Under the pieces are notes generated by a model. The model worked only from the letters and a program-made list of their open reading frames with translations, made no database searches and was not told the DNA's origin. Shown one piece after another: positions 46,130 to 61,372 of a DNA stretch of 64,000 nucleotides; position 1 is the first letter of the stretch, and every line of letters begins with the position of its first letter. Location of the stretch: assembly GCA_025531455.1 (NCBI GenBank), contig JAMYHL010000027.1, positions 124,001 to 188,000 of the forward strand, in the 5' to 3' direction. The translations under genes were made by a program, and so were the position numbers. The DNA comes from Apiotrichum sp. Y4204. Taxonomy: Eukaryota > Basidiomycota > Tremellomycetes > Trichosporonales > Trichosporonaceae.

Positions 46130-49100
46130 CCTGGAGTGCAGAAGCAGAAGTGAAGCGCAGGGGAGGGAGCAGCCGTGCTTGCTCGCTCGAACGTAGTGAG
46201 GGTAAGGCGACCCTACCGGAGAGGCCTTACGGCGAGAGTACGCTACAGGGCACGAAACCGCCGCAGGGCACGAGCCCGAGCTTGAGTCGATCGGTCGCGC
46301 CCTAAGACGGTTGTGCCATCAAGGAGTACCCAAATCAGTAATAGACATAATAAATCCCCACAGTCCTAAGTGGTTCCTTTGTACAGCACATGCACATCAC
46401 AGCCATGTTTCATTGCCAGATTCGAGCACTTTTGGGAGCGCGACACTCTACGAAACTTGTATGTGGGATCCATGACAATGGAACGAAGCATCGTATGCCG
46501 TACCCCACAGACGCACTCTTGTGCGACGGCATTTGGCGCGCTCCCTGCTCTCTCCGATTCATGAATGCTGGGTGTAGTTCAACTGTTCCTGGGCGTACGC
46601 ACAGCTCGAGAATGATTTGGCTTTATGACTATGTTGTGGTTGGTTCTCAGGCTATCCACCTGCAATTGTAATCGACCTCCATTATCAAATGTTGGAAAAC
46701 TCCTGTGGGGTAGCTGCTGTGCGTGACGCCATCATTAAGAGCCTTGACATGAATACTCGTAACCTGCTCATTCGGACAAAATTGCGCCATACGGCCGAAA
46801 GGCAGTTGAGATCAGCAGCACAGAGTGGTCGCGACTGGAGTCAGCAGAGTCCAGTTTACAGTAAGTACCGGGGGTACTCAGAACATTGACCTGTGTGATC
46901 TTCTGTGTAGTCGAACTGCGCAGGTCTGGGAGTTTCGTTCGCTGTTTGCTTATTGTAAGGTTTACCTTTGGGGATATCACTCAAAACTACGCAAGAGAGA
47001 TTCACACACGCTTCCTGTTCTTTTGCTGTGCCAAGTTCGAATGCCCGCCGAAGATACAGTACAGTGACAGGCTAAACGTTTCTGTCGCACTTTGGCTAAT
47101 TCCGGATTACCAGCCACCTATCATTCTGTCGATTTTGGAGGCATACATGCGGCGGTGTACAGTATTATTCAAGACAAAAAAGGTTGGTTCTGTGTCCATT
47201 AATCCGGGGAAGTCAGCGGGGCAGGCAAAGTTTACGAACCTGTGGTCATGACTAGATTGCACAGGAGGGTATTGTCGCAAAACAGATCAACCCACAAAAT
47301 AACTGCCCTTGGATAAGTCTAAGAACGAATTTGCACTACTGACTCCTTCGCCTTAATGTCAGCCTGCAATATTCAAGCACCGTACTCAAACATATGAGGG
47401 AACAGTAGAAAGCCATGCACAGCGAGTACGCACATGACTGCTAGAGACGAAGGCAAAAGTACACATCGTCCACGATTTACAGAGCCGATGACTGCTGTTT
47501 CTTGTGGATTGATATATAAACGGATGAGGTCAGGCCACAATGGCTGAAGCTGCAAGCTGGAAGCTTTTCTATCATCAGAGCCGGGTCCCCATACAAAGAC
47601 GGACATTTAGGTCAAAGGGTTCTTCGGGAGTCATTATTGACGATGCTATGTATTAAACAAGTTTCCTCATCATCCCAGCCTTTATCGTCGCGACTCCAAT
47701 AACATACACTTACCAGTACCAGACATCGAAAATGCATTTGGAGAGGGTGCTTGTATAGTGCAGTCACCTCTTTCGACCCTTATCCGGCCTTTACTCAAAT
47801 CCACAAAGGATGCAGCATGAATCGACGAAGTCAACTGATGCATCCGGGTGGCGTGTAGGTTGTGAGTCAGAAATTCCAGCTGAACAATACTCCAAGGAAT
47901 GGAAACTATTGGGTGGTGAGCTTCCTCATATCAAGGTGAAGGCTGTTGAGTTCAGATCGGTTCGGTCTCACTGATCAAGAGTTGTGGGCTGCCATCTGTA
48001 TGCCGTCAAGTGTCCTATTACTAGACTAGCTTGAAAGATACCTGTATGTATTCTCGGATTCAATCGAGATGACAAACTGACTATTGTTAAAGGGGGGAAG
48101 CGTGGGGTCACAGTCACCGGCGGGCCACATTTGCTCTGCCAAGCTGGATAGTGCTCCGACACACTATAAGCAGCTGAATAGGACATCGTAGGCATTATTT
48201 GATTTTTTGTTTAATTGTATTTAATATTGGAAAGCGCAGATATATAGCCATGTGTCGGTCCCGGGGGGATATCCAGGGCTGAAGAAGGCCAATTTTTGTG
48301 AACCTGCCCAAGTTTCTCAAAACTTGCCTCGACCATGTCATGGCATCTCCACTCGAATAACCTAGGCAGACAATGCATCCACCTGCTATCAAACAAGGAA
48401 AATGGGATATATAATTTATGGATGAGTGAGTCATATGTACTGCGTACATTTGAGTCAAGAAAAGCAGCATGCACACATATTTCATGCAGATAAATCGCAA
48501 CAAAAACGGGAATGTTGTGAACAGCCGTCGTATTCAATCGCTTCAATACAAACATGCACAAATATCACTTTGTGTCTAACATTGAAATTCTATATGTTGT
48601 TAACGAATGTGCGCTGTTGTTTAACATCATATAGGAATCTCCTGTCGGATGCCATGCAAAACATGTTCACCAAAGACACCTGCATCTACTCAAATGTGCG
48701 TTTAACGCATTGGAACTCTACCCAGGTCAGAAATGGCGACCTCCTGCTCGTAATCTACGGAATGCGAGAGGCTTATCCATTGTGTCTACAACCTCAAAGT
48801 CGGGCGGTGTTTGGACGATATCCAAATTAGTGATCAAACCGAATGACTCACTGTTGACGGTCAGTTCTCCACTTCATCACGAAAATTCACGACATAATAA
48901 CATGCAAGCCTTCTCGTTATTACCAGCGTGTTAGCGATATATCGGAACTTCATTCTATAAATCTGCTGAAACGTTTTTGCATCCACGTATCTATGTCAGT
49001 GATTCTCGTCCGGAGCCATCTGTTCACCAACGGCCTACTGTTCGGAAAGATTACATTTCCATCTAGCGAGGGTGGTTTTACCTGCCAGTTCTTCTTCTCA

Positions 49101-50166
49101 TTGTGTCAGGCTACTACTCCTCCAAGCGTGAGGAGTGCTTGCCGGCGTACATCCCGGGACAATTGGAACAACTGTGAACCACAGATTCCGGCTCATGGAA
49201 GGAAGGAAGGCAGCCTCCTTTGCCTTTTTCATCGGGTACTGTGACAAATGGGCTATTTGTAACACCACACTTGGAACTTTATTCGTCGGAACTGATGCTA
49301 GCTCAACACATTTCAGCCACGGAGGTACTATGATTCATGTGTTCGAAACACCATGCACATCGGCCAAACAAACACACATGACAGTCATCATTAGTCGCAG
49401 CTTGAAGGAGCCTACACCATAATCAATCACTTGTTCTAAATCCAAGGTCTTTATGGGTCCTCATTCTGTGGCTGGCTTCAGTGAGTTCTTGACTACCTCT
49501 CCAATGTGTCGGCGATAAGACGTTATACTTCTCGGTGCTCAAGTGATGGACTGCTGCTATGTACGGCTTGATCTTTGCAATAGAACTAATCCATGTCCCC
49601 TATTGGCGAAATGACTCGGCTGTTGCCAGTGGTCCGGTATGAATAGAGAATGACGCGTCAGCTCAGTTGTCTCATGCAGTAATGATTGATTTAGAATCTG
49701 ACGTGAGTACGTGGAGACGTCTGATATGGGACATGTGCTGCGGCACATTACCGATGCCACTTTGTACAATTGAGTGTATTGAGCACATAGGGAAGGTAGG
49801 TGGAGCAGTCAAGCTAGAAAGCGGCTCCTTGTGACCACCAGGGCCGAGGAGATGCGACCTACCATATGAGTGTACGCGAAGTCAGGGAGAGCTGCCTTGA
49901 GGCTGCGAGCTGACTGTTGGTCTTTCGGGTGACAACGAGCAACAATGCGAGCGTCATCCGCATGCACACTGGGGCCCTCACGAGGGAAACCACTTGTGCA
50001 GATGTCACACATAAAGCCTGTGACGGCCAAAGCATGTGACCGTATGGTAACTGTGCCGGTGAATGTGGGATATTGCACATGCACATCTATCTATCTGCAA
50101 CTCTCACATGGATGGCATCGATGGACAACAGCAAGTCATATCATATCAACATGGTAAAGAAACCTC
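46130..50166. other. 4-kb AT-rich region without recognisable genes
   Basis: This follows the SKT5-like stop and ends at the SWD2 stop. Sample lines count at about 28-30% GC (48181-48240 and 48541-48600), against about 57-62% in sampled coding lines on either side. Open frames are short and lack coding bias or known domains. No tRNA, rRNA, tandem repeat, terminal repeat or target-site duplication is obvious by eye. Candidates are a decayed mobile element, heterochromatin or a small centromere. Confidence 0.6.
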
Positions 50167-51643
50167 TCATGACCCTTCCTCAACCTCCATTTCTTCATCT
50201 GTCCGGGCCGGTAACCAGAAGGCCTGGTTATCAGCACTGCACCTAACTGGTTCCAGTTTAATGTGTTACTTACCAGATCCTCACCACCCACGGCAAGCAT
50301 ACCATATCTAGGATTGAATTGAACCGCTCGACTGGCAGGAACGGGTGCCTCATTACTCGGACGGAGCACTGTTGTAGGTTTGAGTGTTGGGGCTGGTTCA
50401 TTCGGACCAGACAGTGGTTCAAGTTTGGTTTGGCCATTGGGCGCAGTCAGATCCCAAACCGCAATCGACCCATCAGGGGAGCCGGATAGTACCCAGTGGG
50501 AATCTGAGGTCCAGCAAACCTCTTCCCCGCTTAAGCGTCCAAGCCCTTGTTGATGTCCTTCCAGGCGCCGTAGAATAGATAGGTCATAAGCATCGAGAAC
50601 GTAATGGACGCCAGAAGCGGTGCCCAAAAGAATATAGTCTCCGTTGTTGGAGAAGGACAGAGATGTGAACTGCGGAGCCGGAGCGCCTCCATTCTGCAGA
50701 GCGACGTCGATTATTGCTGAGTGAGAAAATGGAGCCTGGAAAAAGTCAGCCAGGCCAGCGGGAACGGTTGATTCACTACTGCAGTACGCACATCATCTAG
50801 CGAGGTAGAATCAAACAACATGATAGTTTGCAAGGTCGAGCAGGCGACAGCGAAGACAACCCCACTGGAATCAAACGCCGAGATCGCGGGACCGCCGATA
50901 TCATTCACAAGCCCCTACGTTATTAGCAGCTTGAACACGTTGATCCGACTCACGCGACATGTCGGGGTGCGAAGATCCCAAAGACGAACTGTACCGTCAT
51001 CTCCAGATGACAGGAAAGTGTCATCGACAGGGTTCATTTGGAGCGATCTCACACTGTTTTCCCTGTCAGCTGGCTGGTGCCGACTGCACACCCCGCCGAC
51101 GCGACTCACGTCCCAGTATGACCCTGGAAATACGAGAGATACTTGTTGTCGTGCATTGAGTGGTACCGTACATCATGATCGCCCTTCGTGGAGGCATGAA
51201 TAATGTTCTCTCGTCGATGGGCAAACCGTGCATGCGCAATGCCGTACTTTTTTGAATAAAGTGACCTCAGTTTCCTGTAAGACGTCAGTCAAAGTCCACA
51301 AGTGAAGAAATCGATCGCTCGAGACTCACACTCCCTTCTTGGCATCATACAATGTGAACACATCATCTTCCCCCGCAGTGAGACAGCGATCACCGGTGTC
51401 ATCGAAAGCGATGCTAGTCACCTGCAGGTGACCTTTTTCAGAGGCATCCGGTTTAGGTGCACTCTTCTCAACAGCATTTCTAAATACTCGCGCCGGCTTA
51501 AAGCGGGACTGGCAGGGCATCAGCAACAAGTGACGTCCGTCGCTCACCATGTAATCATAGGAGAGCTCCACGACCGGTTTCCCGGCCACAAGTTGCTTAG
51601 ATGATGGTCCACCAACCGTGGGGGAGTCCAGCGTTGCGTTCAT
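50167..51643 (-). CDS. SWD2: COMPASS/CPF WD40 subunit Swd2 (WDR82)
   Basis: Six exons (51643-51330, 51274-51110, 51053-50954, 50914-50792, 50735-50274, 50223-50167) give 406 residues. Swd2/WDR82 links the Set1 H3K4 methyltransferase complex to Pol II and also serves in cleavage and polyadenylation. WD repeats read in order: [158 protein letters not shown] and [22 protein letters not shown]. The final FWLP is typical of the family. The true start is the ATG at 51643; codons upstream are not ATG. The length exceeds the usual ~320-330 because of a longer N-terminus and an insertion near [13 protein letters not shown]. Confidence 0.9.
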
Positions 51644-52134
51644 GACCAAGGCGTCCAAGATGTCTGAAGCTCACAAAGGAGTGTAACAAAGGCAAAAGAT
51701 GTGAAGATGGAAAGACAAAATCAAAGTGTGGGCTGATGGACAGCAGTCACCGACATCACCGATCCGTCATACCACCACAGATAAGACCAAGGCGGATTCG
51801 TCCTTGGATCAAAACATGATTACGTATTTCTTATTCAAACGGTGGATCAGATCGATCAGAAAATAGATTTCAATAGGCTTGCCCAGACGGACTCTTTGCC
51901 CCATCCACGTGGACTTCTGGTGTTTGGCTGAGTTCACCTTTTAGGCTAGCGCCGGCTAGCCCAGGCTGGCCAGGCTGGGTTTCGTCAAGCTTGGAACGAT
52001 GGCTCTTTCTGTTTACAATCAAGCTCGAGCATCTGGTGCTGGTCACTTCTCCCATCGCTGACACTTGGAACATTGACGACATTCCTGTTTCCACTAACCT
52101 CGAGCCCCCGACCATCATTGCTCGTCAACCAAAC
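51644..52134. promoter_or_regulatory. Shared divergent promoter, SWD2 / RBM25
   Basis: 491 bp between divergent starts; no gene seen. It contains short GCTAGCxxxxGCTAGC-like and CCAGGCTGGCCAGGCTGG repeats around 51943-51976. Confidence 0.55.
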
Positions 52135-54483
52135 ATGTCGAATGGACAGCGTGAGTATGTTTGTTGAACGCTATGCTGAACTCAACAAGCTCCCTTTCCA
52201 CCGTTCCGTCCTAACTTTCCACCGGGAGCTCCTCCATCTGGTCTCCCACCCTTTCCGCCAAAGGGAGGTGCGCCTCCACACTTCTCTCCCTCCTACGCAT
52301 CCGGAGGCCCAGGATCGAGACCTCCTGCACCATATCCACCCCCCTCCGGGCACCCTGGGCTTGGATTACCGCGTCCGCCGACAGGCTTACCCATTCCTCC
52401 TCATCAAACGTCCAATAAACCTGCTACTCCCAACAGGAGAGACGATGTCAAGACGACAAAAGTATTTGTGGGGAGCATTGCGCCAGGGATTACCGACCGC
52501 ACATTGAGGGACCTGTTAAATGTACGTGGTTCAGTACGTCACTACTGACAGTCACAGGCTTGTGGGCCACTCTTCGATTTGAAGCGAGTCGAGGGGGCGA
52601 ACGGCAAGCCTCAGGCTTTCGGGTTTGCGTCGTTTGAGAGCCCGGAAGTTGTGCTTCGCTGTATTCGCTGCCTTAACGGGATTGAGCTCCCAGACCTGAG
52701 CCCCGAAGGTCGCCAAGAAGGACGTGCGAAGGCTCTGGTGGTGAAGGCGGATCAGAAGACTGCCGCATTTCTGCAGGAGTTTGAGGAAACGTTGGGTCGT
52801 TCAGATGTGAGTACTGGCGGCGCAAGTTGTGCACTTTAGGGCATACTAACCATTTAGACAGACGAAAGTGCCGACGCTGCGTGCCGGGCGGCCATCAACA
52901 ATATCGTGGGACATTTGACAGACTGGAATCAACGTCCAGAGGACAGACATTCTCGCTCGGGGAGACTGTCCCCAATTCAAGTTGTCGTTCCAGCACATCT
53001 GCAAGATCTCAAGGAGGGTGACCTTCCCGAGGCCCAGCGAGTAGCTGTTCTCGATCAAATTGCAATCTTTCGTGAGAATGCAGCCCGGCGAGAGCGCGAA
53101 AAGAAGATTGCCGACGATGATCGCGAACGGTTCAAGTCGATGCCCAGCTCTCATGTTGGTTACGGGTACGGCACACGTGCATTTCCCAAGCAAACGGCCG
53201 AGCCACCGAAAGGAGATGGACACCCCCGTGGTGCGAGGAAGTCTCGTGAGACTTCAAAAGATCCCCAGGGATATTCGTCGCCAGTCGCATTCGTCCGGCC
53301 TGAGACGGCCGAAGGAAAGGGCGAAAGTGAACGAACGGATGAGGAAGATGAGGCGGTCCGTCAGCAGCGCCGTGAACGTGAACGAGCACTGGCTCTTCGA
53401 GACGTGAGCCACTCCCCGCGGAATGTGAGAACTAACTGTAGCGCGAGCACCGTGTTGAGACTCGGGAGCGGCAGCGGATCGACAGTGCCGTTCGTGAAGA
53501 AACGATTCAGCAACAACGCGTCGACGCCGAGGCGAAGCTGAAACGTACTCTTGCGTCGCAGTTTGAACACTGGGATGACGATGAACTCGATGAGCGCGGC
53601 AAGGAGTTGTTTTACAGTGATCGGTTTGTCAATTTGTCTGATAAGTGCTGACGTGCTCCAGTGCCCAGTGGCGTATACAGCGGCAGCAACAACGTCTCCG
53701 CGAGGAAGAGGATGACCTTGAGGACCGCCGACTCGAGGATGCCGAGAATAAGGCATTGGAAGCCGAGTCCGAAGACTTCCTCCGGCAGCAGATGGCCGAG
53801 ATTACATCTATGGAGGAGAATCAACGACAGAAGGGTCTCCTTGCTGAGGACGCTGCCCCGATCAAGGTCGCAATCGTTCCTAAAGCCAAGCCCGAGGTCA
53901 AGGATGAACCGCAGTCCGCGCACCCTGCACCGAAGCCGGCGTTGGCGCTGGGTGATGACGAAGATGACAGTGTTGTTCAGAAGAAGAAGCGGGCTCTTGT
54001 GAAGCTGGAGTACGAGCAAAGCGTCGATGCTGCCGAAGAGAAAGCAAGACGAACAGCTCGGCTCTTGGAAATCAGCAAGCATCTCCCAACCGCTACAAAA
54101 AGCATCTTTGGCGGAAAGGTTGATTGGCAAGCTCTGGAAATGGTACGTTGCTGCTTGCTTGACGGGGACAACTGACTGACGACACAGCCCAACACGCGAT
54201 CCAAATTGGCGAAGAGCGTCGAGCGCAAGATCACTGACGCTCTGGGCGAGTTGGATCAGGATCTAGCCGAATTCGTCATGGACCACCTAGCTGCTCACAA
54301 GGGTCCCGATGAACTTGTTGAGGAACTGAATCCGGTGAGTTCAAGAGCAGTTCCTATGATAGCTGACATCACTAGGTGCTTGCGGAGGAAACAGATGGCT
54401 TTGTCGTGCAACTGTGGCGACAGCTTATATTTGAGAGCGAGGCCGCTGCTGAGGGTCTAGAGACGGGCACTATGACAGTGTAG
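52135..54483 (+). CDS. RBM25: RBM25/Snu71-like U1-associated splicing factor
   Basis: Eight exons (52135-52150, 52190-52521, 52558-52806, 52858-53403, 53442-53623, 53662-54142, 54188-54334, 54376-54483) give 686 residues. RBM25 binds exonic RNA and U1 snRNP to influence splice-site choice. A Pro-rich N-terminus is followed by an RRM: RNP2 KVFVGSI, RNP1 KPQAFGFASF (~100-180). A long Arg/Glu/Asp-rich (RE/RD) region spans exons 4-6 (RREREKKIADDDRERFKS; QQRRERERALALRD), and a C-terminal PWI domain follows (RSKLAKSVERKITDALGEL through QLWRQLIFESEAA). RRM-RE/RD-PWI is diagnostic. The first exon is a 16-nt piece encoding MSNGQ. The donor of exon 5 (GTTTGT) is non-consensus but the join keeps frame. 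Confidence 0.9.
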
Positions 54484-54605
54484 AGACGCTACAGTCTAAG
54501 ATGCAATCGATACAGGGCCTTGCGGATATGGGGAAAGTTCACACATCTTGCATCGAGTTTCTACTACTTCACCATGCTGTATATCACCGATGGTACACGC
54601 GCGCC

Positions 54606-58013
<3,408 letters not shown>

Positions 58014-59170
58014 GTTGCGAGAGAGAGACGCTGTCTAAAGAAATGCGAATGAAGAAGAGAAAAGGGATGGAAAGTGGAGAAGGAAGGGTTGAAGTGATGT
58101 TGATAAAGGTGATGATGGTGACTTCAAGAGAGGGATCGCGGAAGGTTGTGGAGGGCATTCGAACCGCCGTGCTGAGCCTGTTGGATGAGGTGAGTGGGTG
58201 GGTGGGTACAATCCAGACGATGACGAGGCGACTCGTCCTCAATTACGTAAACAAGACGACACGCGTCAACATCCACGCCATGAAATCATGAAATCATCAT
58301 CGTCGCGGGGGATCAAAAGTGGAGGCCGGGGTGGCCGGTGGCCGCCAAGAGGCGTAGAACCACCCAGACACTCTCTCGATCCAACCCTCTCTGCATCGTC
58401 GCCACCGGGAACTGCTCCACAATTGACGAAGGGCCCATACGCCCTTTGAGAGCACCCTGCTATGCGAGAGCAATGGGGACCGCGCAGCTGGTGGATGGAT
58501 GCCACCGTTTCTCCCAAAATAGTTGCATGTCATCCCTCGGCTGCTATGCACAGAAGATTGTGCGGTCTTGATAGCCTCAGCTTTCCTGACAAGAACGCGA
58601 CAACTCATAAGCTCACAAGCTCTGGCGTACAGTACATAGTGCCCAACGCCGCCGGCGCGTCTCGGGCGTTAATCCGATCAAATCTGTAGCGATAACGCAA
58701 AGCAGATATGAAGATGTGCATAGATAACATGGACATGCCACTGGAAGGCGCGAAATTTGGAGGGTCAGAGCGCACGCGTTGTTGCACCAACCAAACTGCA
58801 CTCCGCGCCTCGCCCCTGACCAGACGCGTCGATGGCAACCTACCGACCGGCAACCGGCCAACCAGCAACAAACTTGCACTTGACAAGTTTCAACCTTGAC
58901 ACAACACATACTTGTGCCAGCCGGGCGGCCAAGCTGTTCATCTCTCCCAGATTGCACTCTTCTTCTGGGCCGGAATCGACTCTGCTTTGAGTGCATGGGA
59001 AGCGTCGAACGCTGGCGCTCGTCATCTGGGAAGAGATTGAACGCTGTCGCGCGACCGCGTCGCGCTGTCTGTGAGTACTCATTGGTCAGGTATGCAGTAC
59101 AGCTGACGCTTCAGGTCGCCTCTTTGTCTGGCCATATCAAAGGTGCTAGCTATCATTCATTAAGTTCACG
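58014..59170. promoter_or_regulatory. Divergent CDC48 / LRR-gene upstream region
   Basis: 1.16 kb between divergent starts with no gene recognised. GATGATG-type and GGGTGGGTGGG runs near 58095-58205 give the CDC48 sense strand a CT/CA-rich leader. Confidence 0.55.
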
Positions 59171-61039
59171 ATGAGTGTTCTTCACCCATTTTCAGCCGCG
59201 TCGAAACCGATGCAAGATTGGGACTCTATGCCCTCACGTCCTCTGCAGTTCGCTGCGACCATTTATTCTACGGATGGTGAACCTATACAGTCCGTCCCGC
59301 CGCTGGCCCGGATTCCTCGACCGCGAAGACACGGCCTTGACGCCCCGAGGAAGTTCACTCCAGTGCCCCCACAGAGCCCGATTTCTTCTCTGTCGCGAGA
59401 CCGCAATAATGGGAGTCCGGTCATGGGCTCCCCCAACACCCGAAGGCCTCCCACTGGCAGCGACGAATGGATGCAGATGATGGTTGCTCACTGTGTTGAT
59501 CACGCCAAGGGTGATCTGGAGCTCACGTTAGTACGCGATTCTAGCTGGGACCTAACCTAAATCACAGTGGTCTTGGCTTAGAGCAACTGTCAACCAAGAT
59601 ATCTGATCTCCAGCATCTCGTCACCTTACCTCCTTCGCAATCTCCAAAGCCGTCACCGGCTTCACGACGTGATGACAGGTTGCCAGTCGTCCGAGGTCCA
59701 GCAACTCTCAGTGATCGATCGTTCTCGCGGACGCAATCTGCTCCGGCTTCCGCCGCATTCTTCTCCACGTTGAGTCGCTCTGACGCTCGTCCCAGTCGAC
59801 AAACAGCCGCTCTACTTCCTTCCCCCGACATTCCCATCGGAGCCGACATCCATCAGACCGACTTATTCAACCGACCAGGTTTAAATCGTGACAGCCGGCG
59901 CCGATTCGAACGCAGCAAGACAGGGTTGGGAACCGACTTCAGCAAACGGCTCACTCCCACCATCAGTGTCTATCTCAGCCAGAATCGTCTAACTAGGTGG
60001 GAACTCCCGAACCAAATTTGGTGACTGACGTATCATCAGCCTCCCAAGCGTCTTGTTCGAGATCAAATACCTGACAGTGCTGAGTTTGCGTGGGTTCAAC
60101 AGTCCTTCCGTAGTTCACGTTTTGCTAACGGTTCCAGGGAACAACCAGTTGTGTTCGCTGCCGGCTGCCATTGGAGAACTGGTACATCTGAAGGAGCTCA
60201 ACATCAGCAACAACAAGATAGTAAGTACAATGTGGTTGATATGACATCGCGTCGCGGGCTAATACGGCAAGGAATACCTTCCATCAACCATACTTAATCT
60301 CTCCCTCGAGCAACTTTCCGCACACAACAACAAATGGAGGTCGTCACCATCTGATTCCTCTGACGCGCCCGTTACACTTTCGTCCTTGGCAACTCGAGTG
60401 TTGTCTCCGATTCGCACCATAGATGCTCCGTGGGGCGCACAACTGAGCGCAGGCACACTTGGTGGTGATACATCTCCAAAGGAGACAGTTCCTCGGCTAA
60501 CATCGCTGTGTCTTACTCTCCTTCTGTCACCTCGACCACCGTCAGCGCTGCCCCCTCTTCTCGAGGGTTACGACTGGGACAGCTGCATAAGGGGTGGGGT
60601 CCACCCACTGCTTGCTCCACGTGCCCTGATGGAACACATACCAGTCCCTTCACTTCGCACGGAAGATGCTGCACGTATGTTGCAGTGCACCAAGAGCGTC
60701 TGCGCAGCCGCATTGCGACGAGGAGGCCAGGATCACTTCCCCCGATCTCATCTCGTACCCCCTCCTGATGACGCCACCACGAACCCGTATTACAATCCTT
60801 GCCCGTCACCTCGGCATCGAGAATGGGAGGAAGGCTTTCCGTCGAATTATGATTCTTCTCCCCGAAGGATCTTCCTCCATCCTGCGGAGGAAAGGTTTGA
60901 ATGGGTCAACATATGTGGCGAGAAGGACCTTCCCATTCAGTGGCTAGGGTGTTCTCCAGGATGTCTTGCATTCCTGGATGAGGAGGATGATGAGTTGCTA
61001 TATCTAGAAGAGCTAGAGATAGGAGGATCGGATCTATAG
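59171..61039 (+). CDS. Leucine-rich-repeat protein, function unknown
   Basis: Exons 59171-59526, 59568-59996, 60040-60089, 60138-60220 and 60272-61039 give 561 residues. A Ser/Pro/Arg-rich N-terminal half is followed by a few LRRs: KRLTPTISVYLSQNRLTSLP, YLTVLSLRNNQLCSLPAAIG, HLKELNISNNKIEYLPSTIL and LEQLSAHNNKW. The exon 3-4 join is confirmed because it restores the LxLxxNxL pattern. The C-terminal ~180 residues (PPLLEGYDWDSCIRGGVHPL, Cys-containing CTKSVCAAAL, EWEEGFPSNYD, FEWVNICGEKDLPIQWLGCS) look like a fungal-specific domain with paired Cys residues near the end, after which comes an acidic tail. I cannot name the family or function; similar LRR plus Cys-tail proteins are known only as uncharacterised in fungi. 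Confidence 0.82.
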
Positions 61040-61372
61040 TCGCTCATCTAGCGTTCATTGTACAGCATTGTAATATTACTTCCCACCATACAGCACATAC
61101 CTACCAATGCGTCATGACTTGTTGGAACCCGATTCTCTCACTGGTCGCAGCCACACGTTCTCCGGTCGGTCAGGAACTGGCACGGAGATATGCGTTGCAT
61201 CGGACATGGCCGGTCCGCGGTCCGACCGGACCGCGCTCCGGACCCCACAACCCACCTTGATCTCTTGTGATGATGGCCCTGGGTTGCTGCTATAATGCTA
61301 TCTTCAACATTTCCGGCCCATCTGCAATACTCTACACATGGTCAAACAGCGTATTCTCACTCCGGTTGAAAG
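61040..61372. promoter_or_regulatory. LRR 3' flank and transporter promoter
   Basis: 333 bp between same-strand genes. The main feature is a GC-rich hairpin at 61212-61244, listed separately. No gene is seen. Confidence 0.55.
61212..61244. promoter_or_regulatory. GC-rich inverted repeat with CGG/CCG triplets
   Basis: Stem GCGGTCC (61217-61223), loop GACC, stem GGACCGC (61228-61234), flanked by GGTCC and GGACC that can extend the pairing across a 5-base bulge. Repeated CGGTCCG/CGGACCG units are the kind bound by Zn2Cys6 regulators. It is about 130 bp upstream of the transporter ATG. Function is inferred. Confidence 0.35.
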
